Numbered from the stretch's first letter, positions 7,407 through 16,339 are shown. The stretch is DNA of 64,000 bases from an uncultured SAR86 cluster bacterium (GCA_902541175.1 CACBPP010000004.1:1-64000), one strand, 5' to 3'. Numbers and translations are program-made. The notes: generated by a model not told the origin, from the letters alone.

Positions 7407-10394
7407 GTGAAAAAGTACTTATTATCATTATTATTAATGTTGCCTATCTCTATGTTTTCTATTGCACAGGAAACTAATACAGATGATGAGGTCGAGGAAG
7501 TTGTTGTAACTGGAATTAAGAAAAGCTTAATCAGCGCAATTGATATAAAAAGAAGCAATGTTGGAGTTGTTGATGCAATTACTGCAGAAGATTTTGGTAA
7601 ATTCCCAGACAATAATTTAGCTGAATCTCTTGCAAGAGTAGTAGGTATAGGTATTGATAGAAGTAACGTTGAAGGAGAAAGAGTTGCTGTAAGGGGATTT
7701 GGCCCGGAGTTAAACTTAGTTACTCTCAACGGTCGTCAAATGCCAACAGTTCCTGGTCAATGGGGCGGAGGAAGATCTTTTAATTTTGGAGATATTTCAT
7801 CTCATGGTGTTGCAGCTGTTGAGGTCTATAAATCTACAAATAGCTCATTACCGTCTGGTGGTATTGGCTCGACAATTAACATGGTTACAACAAAACCATT
7901 ATCAATAAATGGTACTTTGAATTCATTTTCAGTTGACGTTTTAGACGACACTACAAGTAGTGATGGTTTAAAGCCTGAATTTAATTTTGTTCATAGCTCA
8001 AACTTTGGTAAGTTTGGTTTTGCAGTATCAGGCTCATTTCAAGACAGAAATAATGTTGAAGAAGGTACTCGAGAATCTAACTGGATAACTGTAGAGGACT
8101 TAGCTGCTATAGAGGGATATTCCAGAGTAGACAAAACAGCTGCTGGAATAACTAACAATAATACAAGAGCTGATGGTAAAACTTTTTACCAAGAGCCAGC
8201 AGCTTATCAAATTAAGGAAAATGATAGAGAAAGAACAAATGCTCAAGTAACAATGCAGTATGCCTTTTCTGATAATGTGATGGCAACAGTTGATTATACC
8301 TATTCTAAGGTTGAATTTAGTTCAATTGGACAAATGTTTGGATCTTGGCTTGGTGGGTGGACAACTTCTCAAGGAACAATAAATGAAAACGGTGTATATA
8401 CTGATGTTGTTGTTGGAGATAGAGGATATGATCATCAGTTAATCTGGGGTGATACTGAAAATGAGAATGGTTCATTAGGTTTAAATATTGAATGGAACTA
8501 TTCTGACGCTCTTTCTTTTGTTTTTGATTATCACGACTCATCTGCTGAAAAAACTGGAACAGAGCTACCTAATGAACTTGGTTTTTCTACTCCAGCCACT
8601 GCAACTATTTATAGTTATAACGGCGGTAAAAATGGTATAAATACTTTCCTCTATGACAGAGATTTTGATTCTGATGATTTTATGTATGGATCACTATATT
8701 ACAGAGATGCCTTCAAAGAAAATCAAATGGAGCAAATGCAGTTCAAAGGCAAATGGGAAAATTTAGATGGCAAAATAAGTGATTCAATAAAATCTATTGA
8801 ATTTGGCATTTCAAGTGCTGAATCTGAATTTAATGACATCAGATCAGAGCAGATTAACAATGCTACGCCAAACACTTCAGCAAGTGCTTCAATTTTTTCC
8901 AAAACTTCTTTATCTGGTTTTATGGGCCTTACAGATATACTTACTACTTATTATTTTGATATTAATAAAAACACGGCAATTAATGAGTGGGTTTCAAACT
9001 TTGGCGAAATAACATCAGGTCCTATTGATATAAACGATAAAATTGAAGAGACACTTAATGCAGCGTTCATTCAAGTTAATATGGAGTTTATATTGAATGA
9101 TAAGCCTCTAAATGTAGTTGCTGGTGTAAGATACGAAGAATCTGATACAACTTCAACAGCATTAGAAGCTACTCCTTCATTGATAAGATGGGACTTTATT
9201 AATGGTCTTATTTATCCAAGTGGTGGCGAAGTTGCTGCTGCAAGATCAGGAAGTAATGATATTGTCCTACCTCAATTAGCAATGGCTTATGAATTAACTG
9301 ATGATCAAGTATTAAGGTTTAGCTATGGTAAGTCTATGGGTAGACCATCATTGCAAGATCTTAGAAGTTCTTTCCAATTTGGGAATAGAGACTTTTTAGT
9401 TCCAACAGCATCAGGTGGAAACCCAGGATTGGAGCCACTTGAGTCTGAAAATATTGATCTTGCTTATGAATATTACTATGACGAAGGTAGTTATTTTTCA
9501 ATCAATTACTTTAAAAAAGATATTGATAACTTTATAAGTTCAGATGTTTCACTAGGTGCTATTGATGGATTAACGAATCCTGCTAATGGTGAAATAGGTG
9601 CTTTTGCTCAAGCTTGTGTTCAAGAATGGGATACAGCTGGTAGGCCGGATACTGTCTCATATGGTGAGCCAGGATCATGGACATACTGTCCATCGCAACA
9701 AGCTATCTGGGCTCAATCATGGATGAATATATATCAACACATGGCGTGGGTTGCTTTAGCAATGCAAGCTCATGGTGGCTCTTTACCTGAAACATGGAAT
9801 AACGGTTGGGCTTTTGATTATGGTGGAGGTTCACCTAACTGTAATGATGGTGGTTGGTGGAGATGTAATCCAGGATACATTGATGGTACAAGTTCAGATC
9901 CAGCGGCTATTTTTGAGATTATGAGACCTCTTAACCTTGAATCAGGCTCTGTAGATGGTTTTGAAATCGTACTTCAACATCTATTTGGTGATTCAGGTTT
10001 TGGAACACAAATTAATGCAACTTTTGTATCTGGTGGAGATGTTGATATTGATAGAAATGACTTAAGCCGACAATTTATTTTACCTGGTCTTGGTGATTCA
10101 AGTAATTTTTCAGTATTCTATGAAGACTCTAAGATAACAGCTAGAGTTGCTCTAAATTCAAGAGGAGAAACAGTTGCTGGTTTTGGAAACTATGATCAAC
10201 CATTATATGTTGAAGAACGAAATCAGTGGGACATATCAATGGCATATAATGTAAATGAAGATGCAGTGGTATTCTTTGAGATCCAAAATATTAATGATGA
10301 ACCAACAAGACTATATGCCAGATATGAAGAGATGTTATTTTTATCTCAAGATCATGGCCCAATTAGAAGGTTAGGCTTTAGATATAAGTTTTAA
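7407..10394 (+). CDS. TonB-dependent outer-membrane receptor
   Basis: This 995-residue receptor has a signal peptide (first ~20 residues, ending IAQ), a TonB-box-like EVEEVVVTG near 28-36, and a plug domain with DFGKFPDNNLAESLARVVGI and RGFGPELNLVTLNGRQ. A long beta-barrel follows, ending in the aromatic outer-membrane signal RLGFRYKF. The plug resembles the TIGR01782-type receptors of oligotrophic proteobacteria, often used for carbohydrates or other organic polymers. A Trp/Gly/Cys-rich insert lies at about residues 735-830. Substrate is unknown. The start is GTG behind a strong G-rich Shine-Dalgarno (TGGGGGG). It is monocistronic: its own promoter and a terminator at 10413. Confidence 0.93.
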   Translation: MKKYLLSLLLMLPISMFSIAQETNTDDEVEEVVVTGIKKSLISAIDIKRSNVGVVDAITAEDFGKFPDNNLAESLARVVGIGIDRSNVEGERVAVRGFGPELNLVTLNGRQMPTVPGQWGGGRSFNFGDISSHGVAAVEVYKSTNSSLPSGGIGSTINMVTTKPLSINGTLNSFSVDVLDDTTSSDGLKPEFNFVHSSNFGKFGFAVSGSFQDRNNVEEGTRESNWITVEDLAAIEGYSRVDKTAAGITNNNTRADGKTFYQEPAAYQIKENDRERTNAQVTMQYAFSDNVMATVDYTYSKVEFSSIGQMFGSWLGGWTTSQGTINENGVYTDVVVGDRGYDHQLIWGDTENENGSLGLNIEWNYSDALSFVFDYHDSSAEKTGTELPNELGFSTPATATIYSYNGGKNGINTFLYDRDFDSDDFMYGSLYYRDAFKENQMEQMQFKGKWENLDGKISDSIKSIEFGISSAESEFNDIRSEQINNATPNTSASASIFSKTSLSGFMGLTDILTTYYFDINKNTAINEWVSNFGEITSGPIDINDKIEETLNAAFIQVNMEFILNDKPLNVVAGVRYEESDTTSTALEATPSLIRWDFINGLIYPSGGEVAAARSGSNDIVLPQLAMAYELTDDQVLRFSYGKSMGRPSLQDLRSSFQFGNRDFLVPTASGGNPGLEPLESENIDLAYEYYYDEGSYFSINYFKKDIDNFISSDVSLGAIDGLTNPANGEIGAFAQACVQEWDTAGRPDTVSYGEPGSWTYCPSQQAIWAQSWMNIYQHMAWVALAMQAHGGSLPETWNNGWAFDYGGGSPNCNDGGWWRCNPGYIDGTSSDPAAIFEIMRPLNLESGSVDGFEIVLQHLFGDSGFGTQINATFVSGGDVDIDRNDLSRQFILPGLGDSSNFSVFYEDSKITARVALNSRGETVAGFGNYDQPLYVEERNQWDISMAYNVNEDAVVFFEIQNINDEPTRLYARYEEMLFLSQDHGPIRRLGFRYKF

Positions 10395-10412
10395 TATATT
10401 CTCGATACTAAT

Positions 10413-10440
10413 AAAAAAGAGGGTTTAGTCCCTCTTTTTT
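10413..10440 (+). terminator. Rho-independent terminator after the TonB receptor
   Basis: The stem AAAAAGAGGG / CCCTCTTTTT (10414-10423 and 10430-10439) with loop TTTAGT ends in a T run. It isolates the receptor gene from the metallopeptidase. Confidence 0.85.
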
Positions 10441-10455
10441 ATATATACTATTTTT

Positions 10456-12756
10456 ATGAGTTTACTAAGAACAATAATTATTATTTTTGTGATATCTTCC
10501 TGTGGAGGAGGAGGCGGAGGTGGCGGAAGTCAAACTCCATCTGTTCCTTTCGCAATAACATTAGGCTTAACTTCTTTTAGCTTAGATGAAGATTCTTCTT
10601 TTACTGGTTCAATAGCTGCAACTGCAAATGAAGTAGTTACTTTTTCATATTCTATTGATGACCAAGCTCAAAACGGATCAGTCACTCTTTCATCTACTGG
10701 ACCACAAATAACATATAAACCAAATGCTAATTTTAATGGAAGTGATCAATTTAAATATACAGTTACAGCTTCAAATAATAGAACTAAAAGTGCTACAGTA
10801 AATATAACTGTTAATCCTGTAAATGATCCTCCTTCATTGATTTTGTTAGAGTTAAATGATTCCTATGAAGACAAATTCTCTGATGAAAACTTTACAATAA
10901 AAGTTCAAGTTGAAGATGTTGATAACGATATTTCTGAACTAGTCTTCTCATCAAGTAGTTTATACGGCGATCTCAATACATCTTTTAACTCTGTTGATAG
11001 TATTGTTAGTATTGATACTGCAAATTTTAATTTTGCGGGACCATTAGATGTTGATTTATCTGTCTCAGATGGAACTGATTCAGCTTCAACGCAGGTCAAA
11101 TTCTGGAACCTAAAAAACATATCCGATGAACAATCTGTAAATTCTGTATATACATTTCTTGGCAATCACCTAAATAACGATAGACGTATAAATTACGTTA
11201 TTTTCATTGATGCATTTGAAGATGATGAATTGAGTGGTATTCGTCAAGGGCTTAAAGAATGGGTGGATTTTATAAATGATGATGGGATTGGCTATTTCGT
11301 AAACAATTTTTTTAACATAAATTTAATTGAATTAAGTTCTGAAGAAACAAAACTCAAAATACAAACAGGAAGAACTATAAAAGAAGATAATGATTTTGAT
11401 TCAATGACTGAAGAAGAAATTGATGAATTTTATGATGGAATATTTTCTGAAAGTGGGTGCGGATTAAGAGATGATAATATGTATTGTTTTAATAATGAAT
11501 TTGTAACAAGTGCAGAAGATCTTATAAAAACTTACGGAATAAATGATATCGATAATATTTCAATCTTAACTTCAACTGAAGGTCGAGGAACTGCATGTGG
11601 AGGTTGTAGCACACCAATTAATATTCAAGACGTTTATATTGGTACTAATGCTTCTCAAGACGTTTATATTAGACTGGTTATGGCTACCTTAAAACATGAG
11701 TTTGGTCACTCCTTTAATGACATGGCTGATGAATATAGATCTGATTATTGGGATCCTGATGAGAATCCTGATGGATCTATTAATTGTAAATCAGTCAATG
11801 ATTATTATGATGACTTAATAGAATATGATGTAAATGATGATGGAGTAATTGACGACGAGGAGAATACAGAAATTGAAAGAGATGGCTTAATATTTGATTG
11901 GACATGTGGCTGGGTTGATGCAAGTCCTAACACAACCTCTGAAGATGAGCCCGAGTTTCTAAAATGGAAACACTTACTAGCAAATCCTGACAACATTCCT
12001 GGTTATCATGATGAGGAGACAACAGAAGGGTTAGGCATGTTTAAAGGTACATACTATGGAATAGAGAATACATATAGACCAACATATGAAAATATTATGG
12101 GAAGTCCTAATAGAGATGATAGAGAAGAATGGTGGTATTTTGGTAATAAAACGCCTGCAATGTCTTGGGATAAAGTTGGAGTAGAAAGTTTTGTTATTCA
12201 AGCACTCAAATATCAAGGACTTCATAATCTTAGCTATCAATTTGGTGAAAATAGTCTTGTAATTAATCTAGACTTTGTAATGCCAGATGATATTTTTGAA
12301 ATTAGGTGGTTTATAGACGGAGTTGAAAACAATTCATACAGAAATTCAACTTCAATTACATTACCAAAACTAAGTTCTGGATGGCAAAAAATAGCTTATA
12401 GAATTTTTGAAAACAATAATGAATATAATTTTTTATCAGCCGAAGATTCTCTTGATACTTTTGCAGATGTATATCAAGGATTTTTTACATCATTTAACCA
12501 ATTACATTATTGCGATGAACCCTTCACAGATGCTGAAGGTTATGAAGATCCTATTTGTCATGGAACAGTAACTGCTTATGATATTCAAGACGATGGAACT
12601 ACAGCACAAGGTTATGGAGCATATGATGTAAAAAATTTCAGTGATTTAATAGATCTTTATTGCTCTAATTGCAGTGAAAGTAATCATTGGATGGAGTATT
12701 ATGTTGAATACTCAGGTCTGGGGGGTCAGATTGGAATAAACTGGAACAATTTATGA
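10456..12756 (+). CDS. Lipoprotein M64-like zinc metallopeptidase with N-terminal cadherin-like domain
   Basis: A lipobox (VISSC) at the N-terminus is followed by a run of eight glycines and a Gln/Pro linker, so it is predicted to be anchored in the outer membrane on a flexible tether. Residues ~33-125 form a cadherin/VCBS-like beta domain (NANFNGSDQFKYTV, then VNPVNDPP). The peptidase part carries HEFGH at 414-418 followed by the ADEY motif, the signature of IgA-peptidase-like family M64; H414 and H418 are zinc ligands and E415 the catalytic base. Acidic Asp-rich loops (e.g. DVNDDGVIDDEEN) look calcium-binding. The ATG is preceded by TATACT seven bases upstream and no clear Shine-Dalgarno. 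A small secreted partner gene overlaps its stop by four bases. Confidence 0.82.
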   Translation: MSLLRTIIIIFVISSCGGGGGGGGSQTPSVPFAITLGLTSFSLDEDSSFTGSIAATANEVVTFSYSIDDQAQNGSVTLSSTGPQITYKPNANFNGSDQFKYTVTASNNRTKSATVNITVNPVNDPPSLILLELNDSYEDKFSDENFTIKVQVEDVDNDISELVFSSSSLYGDLNTSFNSVDSIVSIDTANFNFAGPLDVDLSVSDGTDSASTQVKFWNLKNISDEQSVNSVYTFLGNHLNNDRRINYVIFIDAFEDDELSGIRQGLKEWVDFINDDGIGYFVNNFFNINLIELSSEETKLKIQTGRTIKEDNDFDSMTEEEIDEFYDGIFSESGCGLRDDNMYCFNNEFVTSAEDLIKTYGINDIDNISILTSTEGRGTACGGCSTPINIQDVYIGTNASQDVYIRLVMATLKHEFGHSFNDMADEYRSDYWDPDENPDGSINCKSVNDYYDDLIEYDVNDDGVIDDEENTEIERDGLIFDWTCGWVDASPNTTSEDEPEFLKWKHLLANPDNIPGYHDEETTEGLGMFKGTYYGIENTYRPTYENIMGSPNRDDREEWWYFGNKTPAMSWDKVGVESFVIQALKYQGLHNLSYQFGENSLVINLDFVMPDDIFEIRWFIDGVENNSYRNSTSITLPKLSSGWQKIAYRIFENNNEYNFLSAEDSLDTFADVYQGFFTSFNQLHYCDEPFTDAEGYEDPICHGTVTAYDIQDDGTTAQGYGAYDVKNFSDLIDLYCSNCSESNHWMEYYVEYSGLGGQIGINWNNL

Positions 12757-13208
12757 AGATTTTTCTAATTCTTTTAATTACTTTGAATTCGAATTCAATA
12801 TTGGCTGAGTTTAAGTTAAAAATAGATCATCATGGTAATGTTGTTAATCCAATAAGTTTAAATAAAACTCAAATTGATCTTCAGGCCGTTGAGTTTGATA
12901 AGGAATTGAAATTTTCATCTGAATTAATTAAGCAACACTTAAAACGTGTTTCAGAAATTGTTCCTGTAAATACTTTTGTTGTTTTATATGGCGATAAAGA
13001 TGGAATAGTTAATGAATTTAATAAAACCTATTTTCAAAAAGAAATATCTCTTTCTCATACTGGAGAGGATCATCACTATCATCCAGAATTCTTTTTGCAT
13101 GACACATTAGAAATAGATATTGAATTAGATGAGCATCAAAAATCTATTTTTATACTGCAAAAAAAGAAAACAACATTAATACCTATAAAAAAATTAGTTT
13201 TAAATTAA
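12753..13208 (+). CDS. Small secreted protein coupled to the metallopeptidase, function unknown
   Basis: This 151-residue protein has a signal peptide of ~19 residues (ending ILAE). I do not recognise the family. A central His/acid-rich segment (HTGEDHHYHPEFF) could bind metal, and the tail is basic. The ATG overlaps the peptidase stop by four bases, so the two are translated from one message. A role as chaperone, inhibitor or propeptide-like partner of the zinc peptidase is an inference from this coupling only. Confidence 0.75.
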   Translation: MKIFLILLITLNSNSILAEFKLKIDHHGNVVNPISLNKTQIDLQAVEFDKELKFSSELIKQHLKRVSEIVPVNTFVVLYGDKDGIVNEFNKTYFQKEISLSHTGEDHHYHPEFFLHDTLEIDIELDEHQKSIFILQKKKTTLIPIKKLVLN

Positions 13209-13223
13209 ATTTATAATTTTCTA

Positions 13224-13252
13224 TTGTAAGAATCTACTTAAATATGTATAGT
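13224..13252 (+). promoter_or_regulatory. Promoter of tRNA-Gly(GCC)
   Basis: TTGTAA (13224-13229), a 17-base spacer and TATAGT (13247-13252) lie just upstream of the tRNA, with the predicted start about eight bases before its 5' end. Confidence 0.6.
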
Positions 13253-13267
13253 CAGTTTCACTTCATA

Positions 13268-13343
13268 GCGGTACTAGCTCAGTTGGTAGAGCGTCTGCTT
13301 GCCAAGCAGAAGGCCGCCGGTTCGAGACCGGCGTACCGCACCA
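13268..13343 (+). tRNA. tRNA-Gly (anticodon GCC), CCA encoded
   Basis: A 76-base cloverleaf with a perfect 7-bp acceptor stem (GCGGTAC / GTACCGC). The D-arm contains AGTTGGTAGA, the anticodon stem is TCTGC/GCAGA with loop TTGCCAA, and the T-arm is GCCGG-TTCGAGA-CCGGC. CCA is encoded at 13341-13343. The anticodon GCC reads GGC and GGT glycine codons. The discriminator base is A (13340), whereas gammaproteobacterial tRNA-Gly normally has U73, as does the other tRNA-Gly in this window. There is no G3:U70 pair, so it is not an alanine tRNA. Confidence 0.93.
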
Positions 13344-13429
13344 ACATTTATAATTAAAAAACATACATAATTATTAATTCCGTCCCAATATATTTTTGTT
13401 ATATTATTTATTTATATTAGGAGAGATTT

Positions 13430-14134
13430 ATGAAAAAATTTTTTTATAGTTTGCTAACAGTTCTATTTGTTTCCTCGCAATCATTGGTTGCTGCTGGATA
13501 TATAGCAACATATTCTTTGAATGTTTCTAATCCAGGAGCATACGTCGAAGCAATGGATGATTTAATGGAATCTGATTGGGGAAAATCTTTTCCCGCTGTT
13601 GTTAATTTACACCAATATGTTTTTAATGGTTATGATGACGCTACCCACGTAGTAGTTCTTAATTATGAAGATACTGAAAGTCTTGGAAAAGGTACAGAAT
13701 CATTTTCTGCACCAGTATTTCAAAAGTTCCTAGCAAAAACATCTGAATTTACTGAACAAGTGGAGCAATCATTGAACATGAAGCTAATAAGCGGTGGAAA
13801 TTATGAACCAGAAAATAATCAAGTTTATACTATTTACAGAATGAAGGTTGATGATGCTGCTGCATATGCAAAGGCTTACTCAAAAGTAACCAAAGCTCAA
13901 GAAGAAGCTGGAAATGTAGCTGGAAGCTATGGTTTAAGGGCTCAAATGAGTGGTAGTGTAAATTATTATACTCACTATGCATATACTAGCGCAGGAAGTA
14001 TGACAGAGGCGATGAAATCTGCTGAAACATTATATTCAAGTGATTCATTTGCTGAATTCTCAAAAGACGTTGACGGCAACAGAGAGGTTAGAAACATTTC
14101 AATGATTCAATCCGTCAAAGTGTATAACAACTAG
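13430..14134 (+). CDS. Secreted duplicated-domain protein, possible dimeric alpha/beta-barrel fold
   Basis: This 234-residue protein has a signal peptide (MKKFFYS through LVAAG, ~21 residues). The mature part holds two similar halves of ~100 residues, about 23-125 and 130-232. Each opens with a beta strand (YIATYSLNV; VYTIYRMKV), followed by an Asn/Asp and a helix (AYVEAMDDL; AYAKAYSKV), a later strand (THVVVLNYED; YYTHYAYTS) and a closing helix/strand. The layout recalls ferredoxin-like antibiotic-biosynthesis-monooxygenase or NIPSNAP folds, but I cannot assign an enzyme. Three other secreted proteins here share the layout (15238, 26563, 27430). It has a good Shine-Dalgarno (AGGAGAG) and its own terminator, and follows tRNA-Gly(GCC) by 86 bases. 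Confidence 0.8.
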   Translation: MKKFFYSLLTVLFVSSQSLVAAGYIATYSLNVSNPGAYVEAMDDLMESDWGKSFPAVVNLHQYVFNGYDDATHVVVLNYEDTESLGKGTESFSAPVFQKFLAKTSEFTEQVEQSLNMKLISGGNYEPENNQVYTIYRMKVDDAAAYAKAYSKVTKAQEEAGNVAGSYGLRAQMSGSVNYYTHYAYTSAGSMTEAMKSAETLYSSDSFAEFSKDVDGNREVRNISMIQSVKVYNN

Positions 14135-14150
14135 ATTTAAACGAACTTTC

Positions 14151-14177
14151 AAGGGAGCTTAATGCTCCCTTTTTTTA
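14151..14177 (+). terminator. Rho-independent terminator
   Basis: The stem AAGGGAGC / GCTCCCTT (14151-14158 and 14164-14171) with loop TTAAT is followed by T residues. Similar AGGGAG hairpins follow the genes ending at 15990 and 27297. Confidence 0.88.
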
Positions 14178-14204
14178 TTAAATTTACTGCATTAACATAT
14201 AGGC

Positions 14205-15155
14205 GTGAAAAAATACAAAATAGCTTTCTTAATCTTTCTACTGTCATCATGTGGTGGAGGTGGGTCTTCTAATTCTCAAGATACAAATATTCTTCCTGAA
14301 GCAGATAATGATGATTTATTAAATGAGACATGCGCCAATACCAATAGGGCCGGTATGAAGAGATGCGATTTAAAGCATGATAATTTGGATAGATACTATT
14401 ATATTTATATGCCAGATAATCTAAATGAAAGTTCTAGTATTCCAGTTCTGTTTGCACTGCACGGTTATGGATCTTCTGCTGCTCGGCATTTAGATTACAC
14501 TAATTATTTTTCAATTGCAGACGAAAATAATCTAATTGTTGTATATCCACAAGGCGCATCAACTGCTTCCTTATCTGCACATTGGAATGTTGGAGGTTGG
14601 ACTTCAAAAAGTCCTATCAAAGACCTCGATTTTTTTAATACCCTTATAGATTTAATAAAATTAAAAATTCAAATTGATGAGACTAGAATTTATTCTTCTG
14701 GTATGTCTAATGGTGGTTATATGTCATATCACTTAGCTTGTAATTTAAGTGAAAAGTTTGCAGCAATAGCATCAGTAACTGGATCAATGACAAATGATAC
14801 TTATAATGAATGTAATCCAAGTCATCCAACACCTATTTTACAAATTCACGGATTATTGGATTTTGTAGTTCCATACAATGGCAACGCAGGATCAAAAAGT
14901 ATTCCTGATATAATTGATTATTGGGTCAACTATAACTCATGTAATACAGACCCAAAAACAATTATTAAATATAGCGATTATTCATTAATTTCATATGAAA
15001 CTCATATAAATTGTTTAAATGATGTAAATGTTAAATTAATTCTTCATCCTGAAATGGGGCACGATTGGCCCACAACACAATCATACAATGTTAATGCATC
15101 CTCTGAGATTTGGGATTTTGTATCTAAATACAATATTTACGGTTTAATAGAATAG
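14205..15155 (+). CDS. Esterase lipoprotein, polyhydroxybutyrate depolymerase / feruloyl esterase (LpqC) type
   Basis: This is an alpha/beta hydrolase with a lipobox (LSSC, C16) and a Gly/Ser-rich tether, so it should be anchored in the outer membrane. The oxyanion HG is at 86-87 (ALHGYG), the nucleophile is S168 in GMSNGG, the acid D219 lies in HGLLDF and the base H286 in GHDWP, giving a complete triad. The ordering matches CE1-like extracellular esterases that cut polyester or cell-wall phenolic esters. Cysteines in the mature part (positions 43, 54, 179, 203) may form disulfides. The start is GTG at 14205; upstream is TAACAT rather than a clear Shine-Dalgarno. Confidence 0.82.
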   Translation: MKKYKIAFLIFLLSSCGGGGSSNSQDTNILPEADNDDLLNETCANTNRAGMKRCDLKHDNLDRYYYIYMPDNLNESSSIPVLFALHGYGSSAARHLDYTNYFSIADENNLIVVYPQGASTASLSAHWNVGGWTSKSPIKDLDFFNTLIDLIKLKIQIDETRIYSSGMSNGGYMSYHLACNLSEKFAAIASVTGSMTNDTYNECNPSHPTPILQIHGLLDFVVPYNGNAGSKSIPDIIDYWVNYNSCNTDPKTIIKYSDYSLISYETHINCLNDVNVKLILHPEMGHDWPTTQSYNVNASSEIWDFVSKYNIYGLIE

Positions 15156-15237
15156 TTACAAAAAATATACATAAATTTAATAAAAATTTTAAATCTTGAT
15201 GATATATTAGAAGTGTTTAAATAATAGGGAGATAATT

Positions 15238-15990
15238 ATGAAATTACTTTTAAGTATATCTTTGCTCTTCAGTTTTGTAGTTCTAGCCGATGATCATGTT
15301 GAATCATCAGGTTATGAGCCAAATGTAGCTGAGTACTATGTTAGTTCTTTTAAAGAAGGTAAGGATATGGATGATATGATGAAATGGGCTGCAAAGTGGA
15401 CTAAATGGGCTGAAGAAAGTGAAGCGCTTAAAGATTATAGATCTGCAATGTTAGTTCCATACTATCATTCTGGCGAATTGCCTCATGATTTTGTTTGGGT
15501 TGGCATTAGTCCAAATCCTGAAGCACATTATGGCGGCAATGATCATTGGATTAATAATGGTCAGAAACTTCAAGCAGAGCTAAACACAATTCTTGAGTCT
15601 GGAAATCAAGCAATTTTTACATGGCAAAGAACAGTTTCAGAAACTCCAGATGGTCAAGCTAGCTATGCAGTATATAGTGACTGCAGATTAGCAGAAGGAG
15701 TTACCTCAGAAGATGTTTATAACGCATATTATGCATATGCAAAAGCAGCAAAAGAACTTGGTGATGTGGCTGGAAGAAAAATGATTTTTCCAGGAGCAGG
15801 AACAGGTTCTGATTGGGATTATGATTATGTTCAATTAGTTACAACATCAACAATTGCTGATTACGGTAAAAATTGGACAAATTTTTGGTCAGATCAAGCA
15901 GGAGAGATGCCGGAGCTTAAAGCTCTTGAAGAACTTGGTGGTGTTTGTGAAAACGAACGATCTTACAGTATTGTTCCCGTCAAGAATTAA
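15238..15990 (+). CDS. Secreted duplicated-domain protein
   Basis: This 250-residue protein has a signal peptide (MKLLLSI through VVLADD). Two halves are seen, about 30-132 and 142-248. The first carries EYYV, repeated Trp-containing helices and the strand HDFVWVG, then a Trp (NDHW). The second carries CRLAEGV (C149), DYDYVQLV, another Trp-rich helix and a closing C237. The C-x-[LY]-x-x-G motif plus a cysteine ~80-90 residues later recurs in the genes at 26563 and 27430. No catalytic motif is recognised. It has a good Shine-Dalgarno (AGGGAGA) and a dedicated terminator at 16010. Confidence 0.78.
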   Translation: MKLLLSISLLFSFVVLADDHVESSGYEPNVAEYYVSSFKEGKDMDDMMKWAAKWTKWAEESEALKDYRSAMLVPYYHSGELPHDFVWVGISPNPEAHYGGNDHWINNGQKLQAELNTILESGNQAIFTWQRTVSETPDGQASYAVYSDCRLAEGVTSEDVYNAYYAYAKAAKELGDVAGRKMIFPGAGTGSDWDYDYVQLVTTSTIADYGKNWTNFWSDQAGEMPELKALEELGGVCENERSYSIVPVKN

Positions 15991-16009
15991 AATATTGTCT
16001 TATTAATTT

Positions 16010-16037
16010 AAGGGAGTTTTTTAACTCCCTTTTTTTA
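16010..16037 (+). terminator. Rho-independent terminator
   Basis: A perfect 9-bp stem AAGGGAGTT / AACTCCCTT (16010-16018 and 16023-16031) with a T4 loop and a T run. It separates the secreted protein gene from the small RNA promoter. Confidence 0.88.
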
Positions 16038-16080
16038 TTTTCCCAGACTAAAAAAACTATTTTTTTTTGCAAAAAAAGTG

Positions 16081-16108
16081 TTGACATCTAATTTAGTAGG
16101 AGTAATAT
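16081..16108 (+). promoter_or_regulatory. Promoter of the small RNA
   Basis: A consensus -35 TTGACA (16081-16086) is followed by a 16-base spacer and TAATAT (16103-16108). It lies downstream of one terminator and upstream of a structured, non-coding, purine-rich stretch with its own terminator. Confidence 0.65.
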
Positions 16109-16114
16109 TAAATG

Positions 16115-16336
16115 TACGGATGGCAACCGACTAGTGACCAACTGCAGACGGGAAGCTAGAGAGAAAGCCAGACGGAGAGACCGAAGGGTGAAAGCATTTG
16201 CAAGAGTCGATGATAAAAAATAGCTTGCAGATCCACCAAGGATTCAAGAGAAAGAATCCAAGGAGCTAAAGAAAATCTCACTTTAGACCCCTGAGGAATC
16301 GATTGAAAGAAACAGAGCTAGTCTCTGTTTTTTTTT
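16115..16336 (+). ncRNA. Candidate free-standing structured small RNA (~215 nt), possibly CsrA-sequestering
   Basis: No plausible protein is encoded, and base composition is richer in G and A than its surroundings. Structures seen: a 9-bp helix pairing ATTTGCAAG (16196-16204) with CTTGCAGAT (16224-16232); a 6-bp hairpin GGATTC / GAATCC (16240-16245 and 16254-16259); two CGG...CCG mini-hairpins near 16117 and 16173; and a terminator AACAGAG / CTCTGTT (16311-16329) with a T run. Six GGA trinucleotides occur between 16118 and 16297, including two CCAAGGA copies, which would suit a CsrB/RsmZ-like RNA (inference). It does not look like 6S, tmRNA, SRP RNA or RNase P. Exact ends are approximate. Confidence 0.55.
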
Positions 16337-16339
16337 GCC

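Noticed and set aside
7376-7729. Minus-strand frame over the TonB receptor start
   Set aside because: It is low-complexity Ser/Thr/Leu sequence antisense to the signal peptide and plug, with no ribosome site.
13268-13343. Alanine or other identity for the first tRNA
   Set aside because: The anticodon loop TTGCCAA gives GCC, and there is no G3:U70 pair; glycine is the consistent reading.
16115-16336. Known RNAs: 6S, tmRNA, SRP RNA, RNase P or a riboswitch for pyruvate kinase
   Set aside because: No tag frame, no conserved 4.5S or RNase P core motifs are visible, and a terminator plus a separate pyk promoter make it free-standing rather than a leader. A covariance search could still overturn this.
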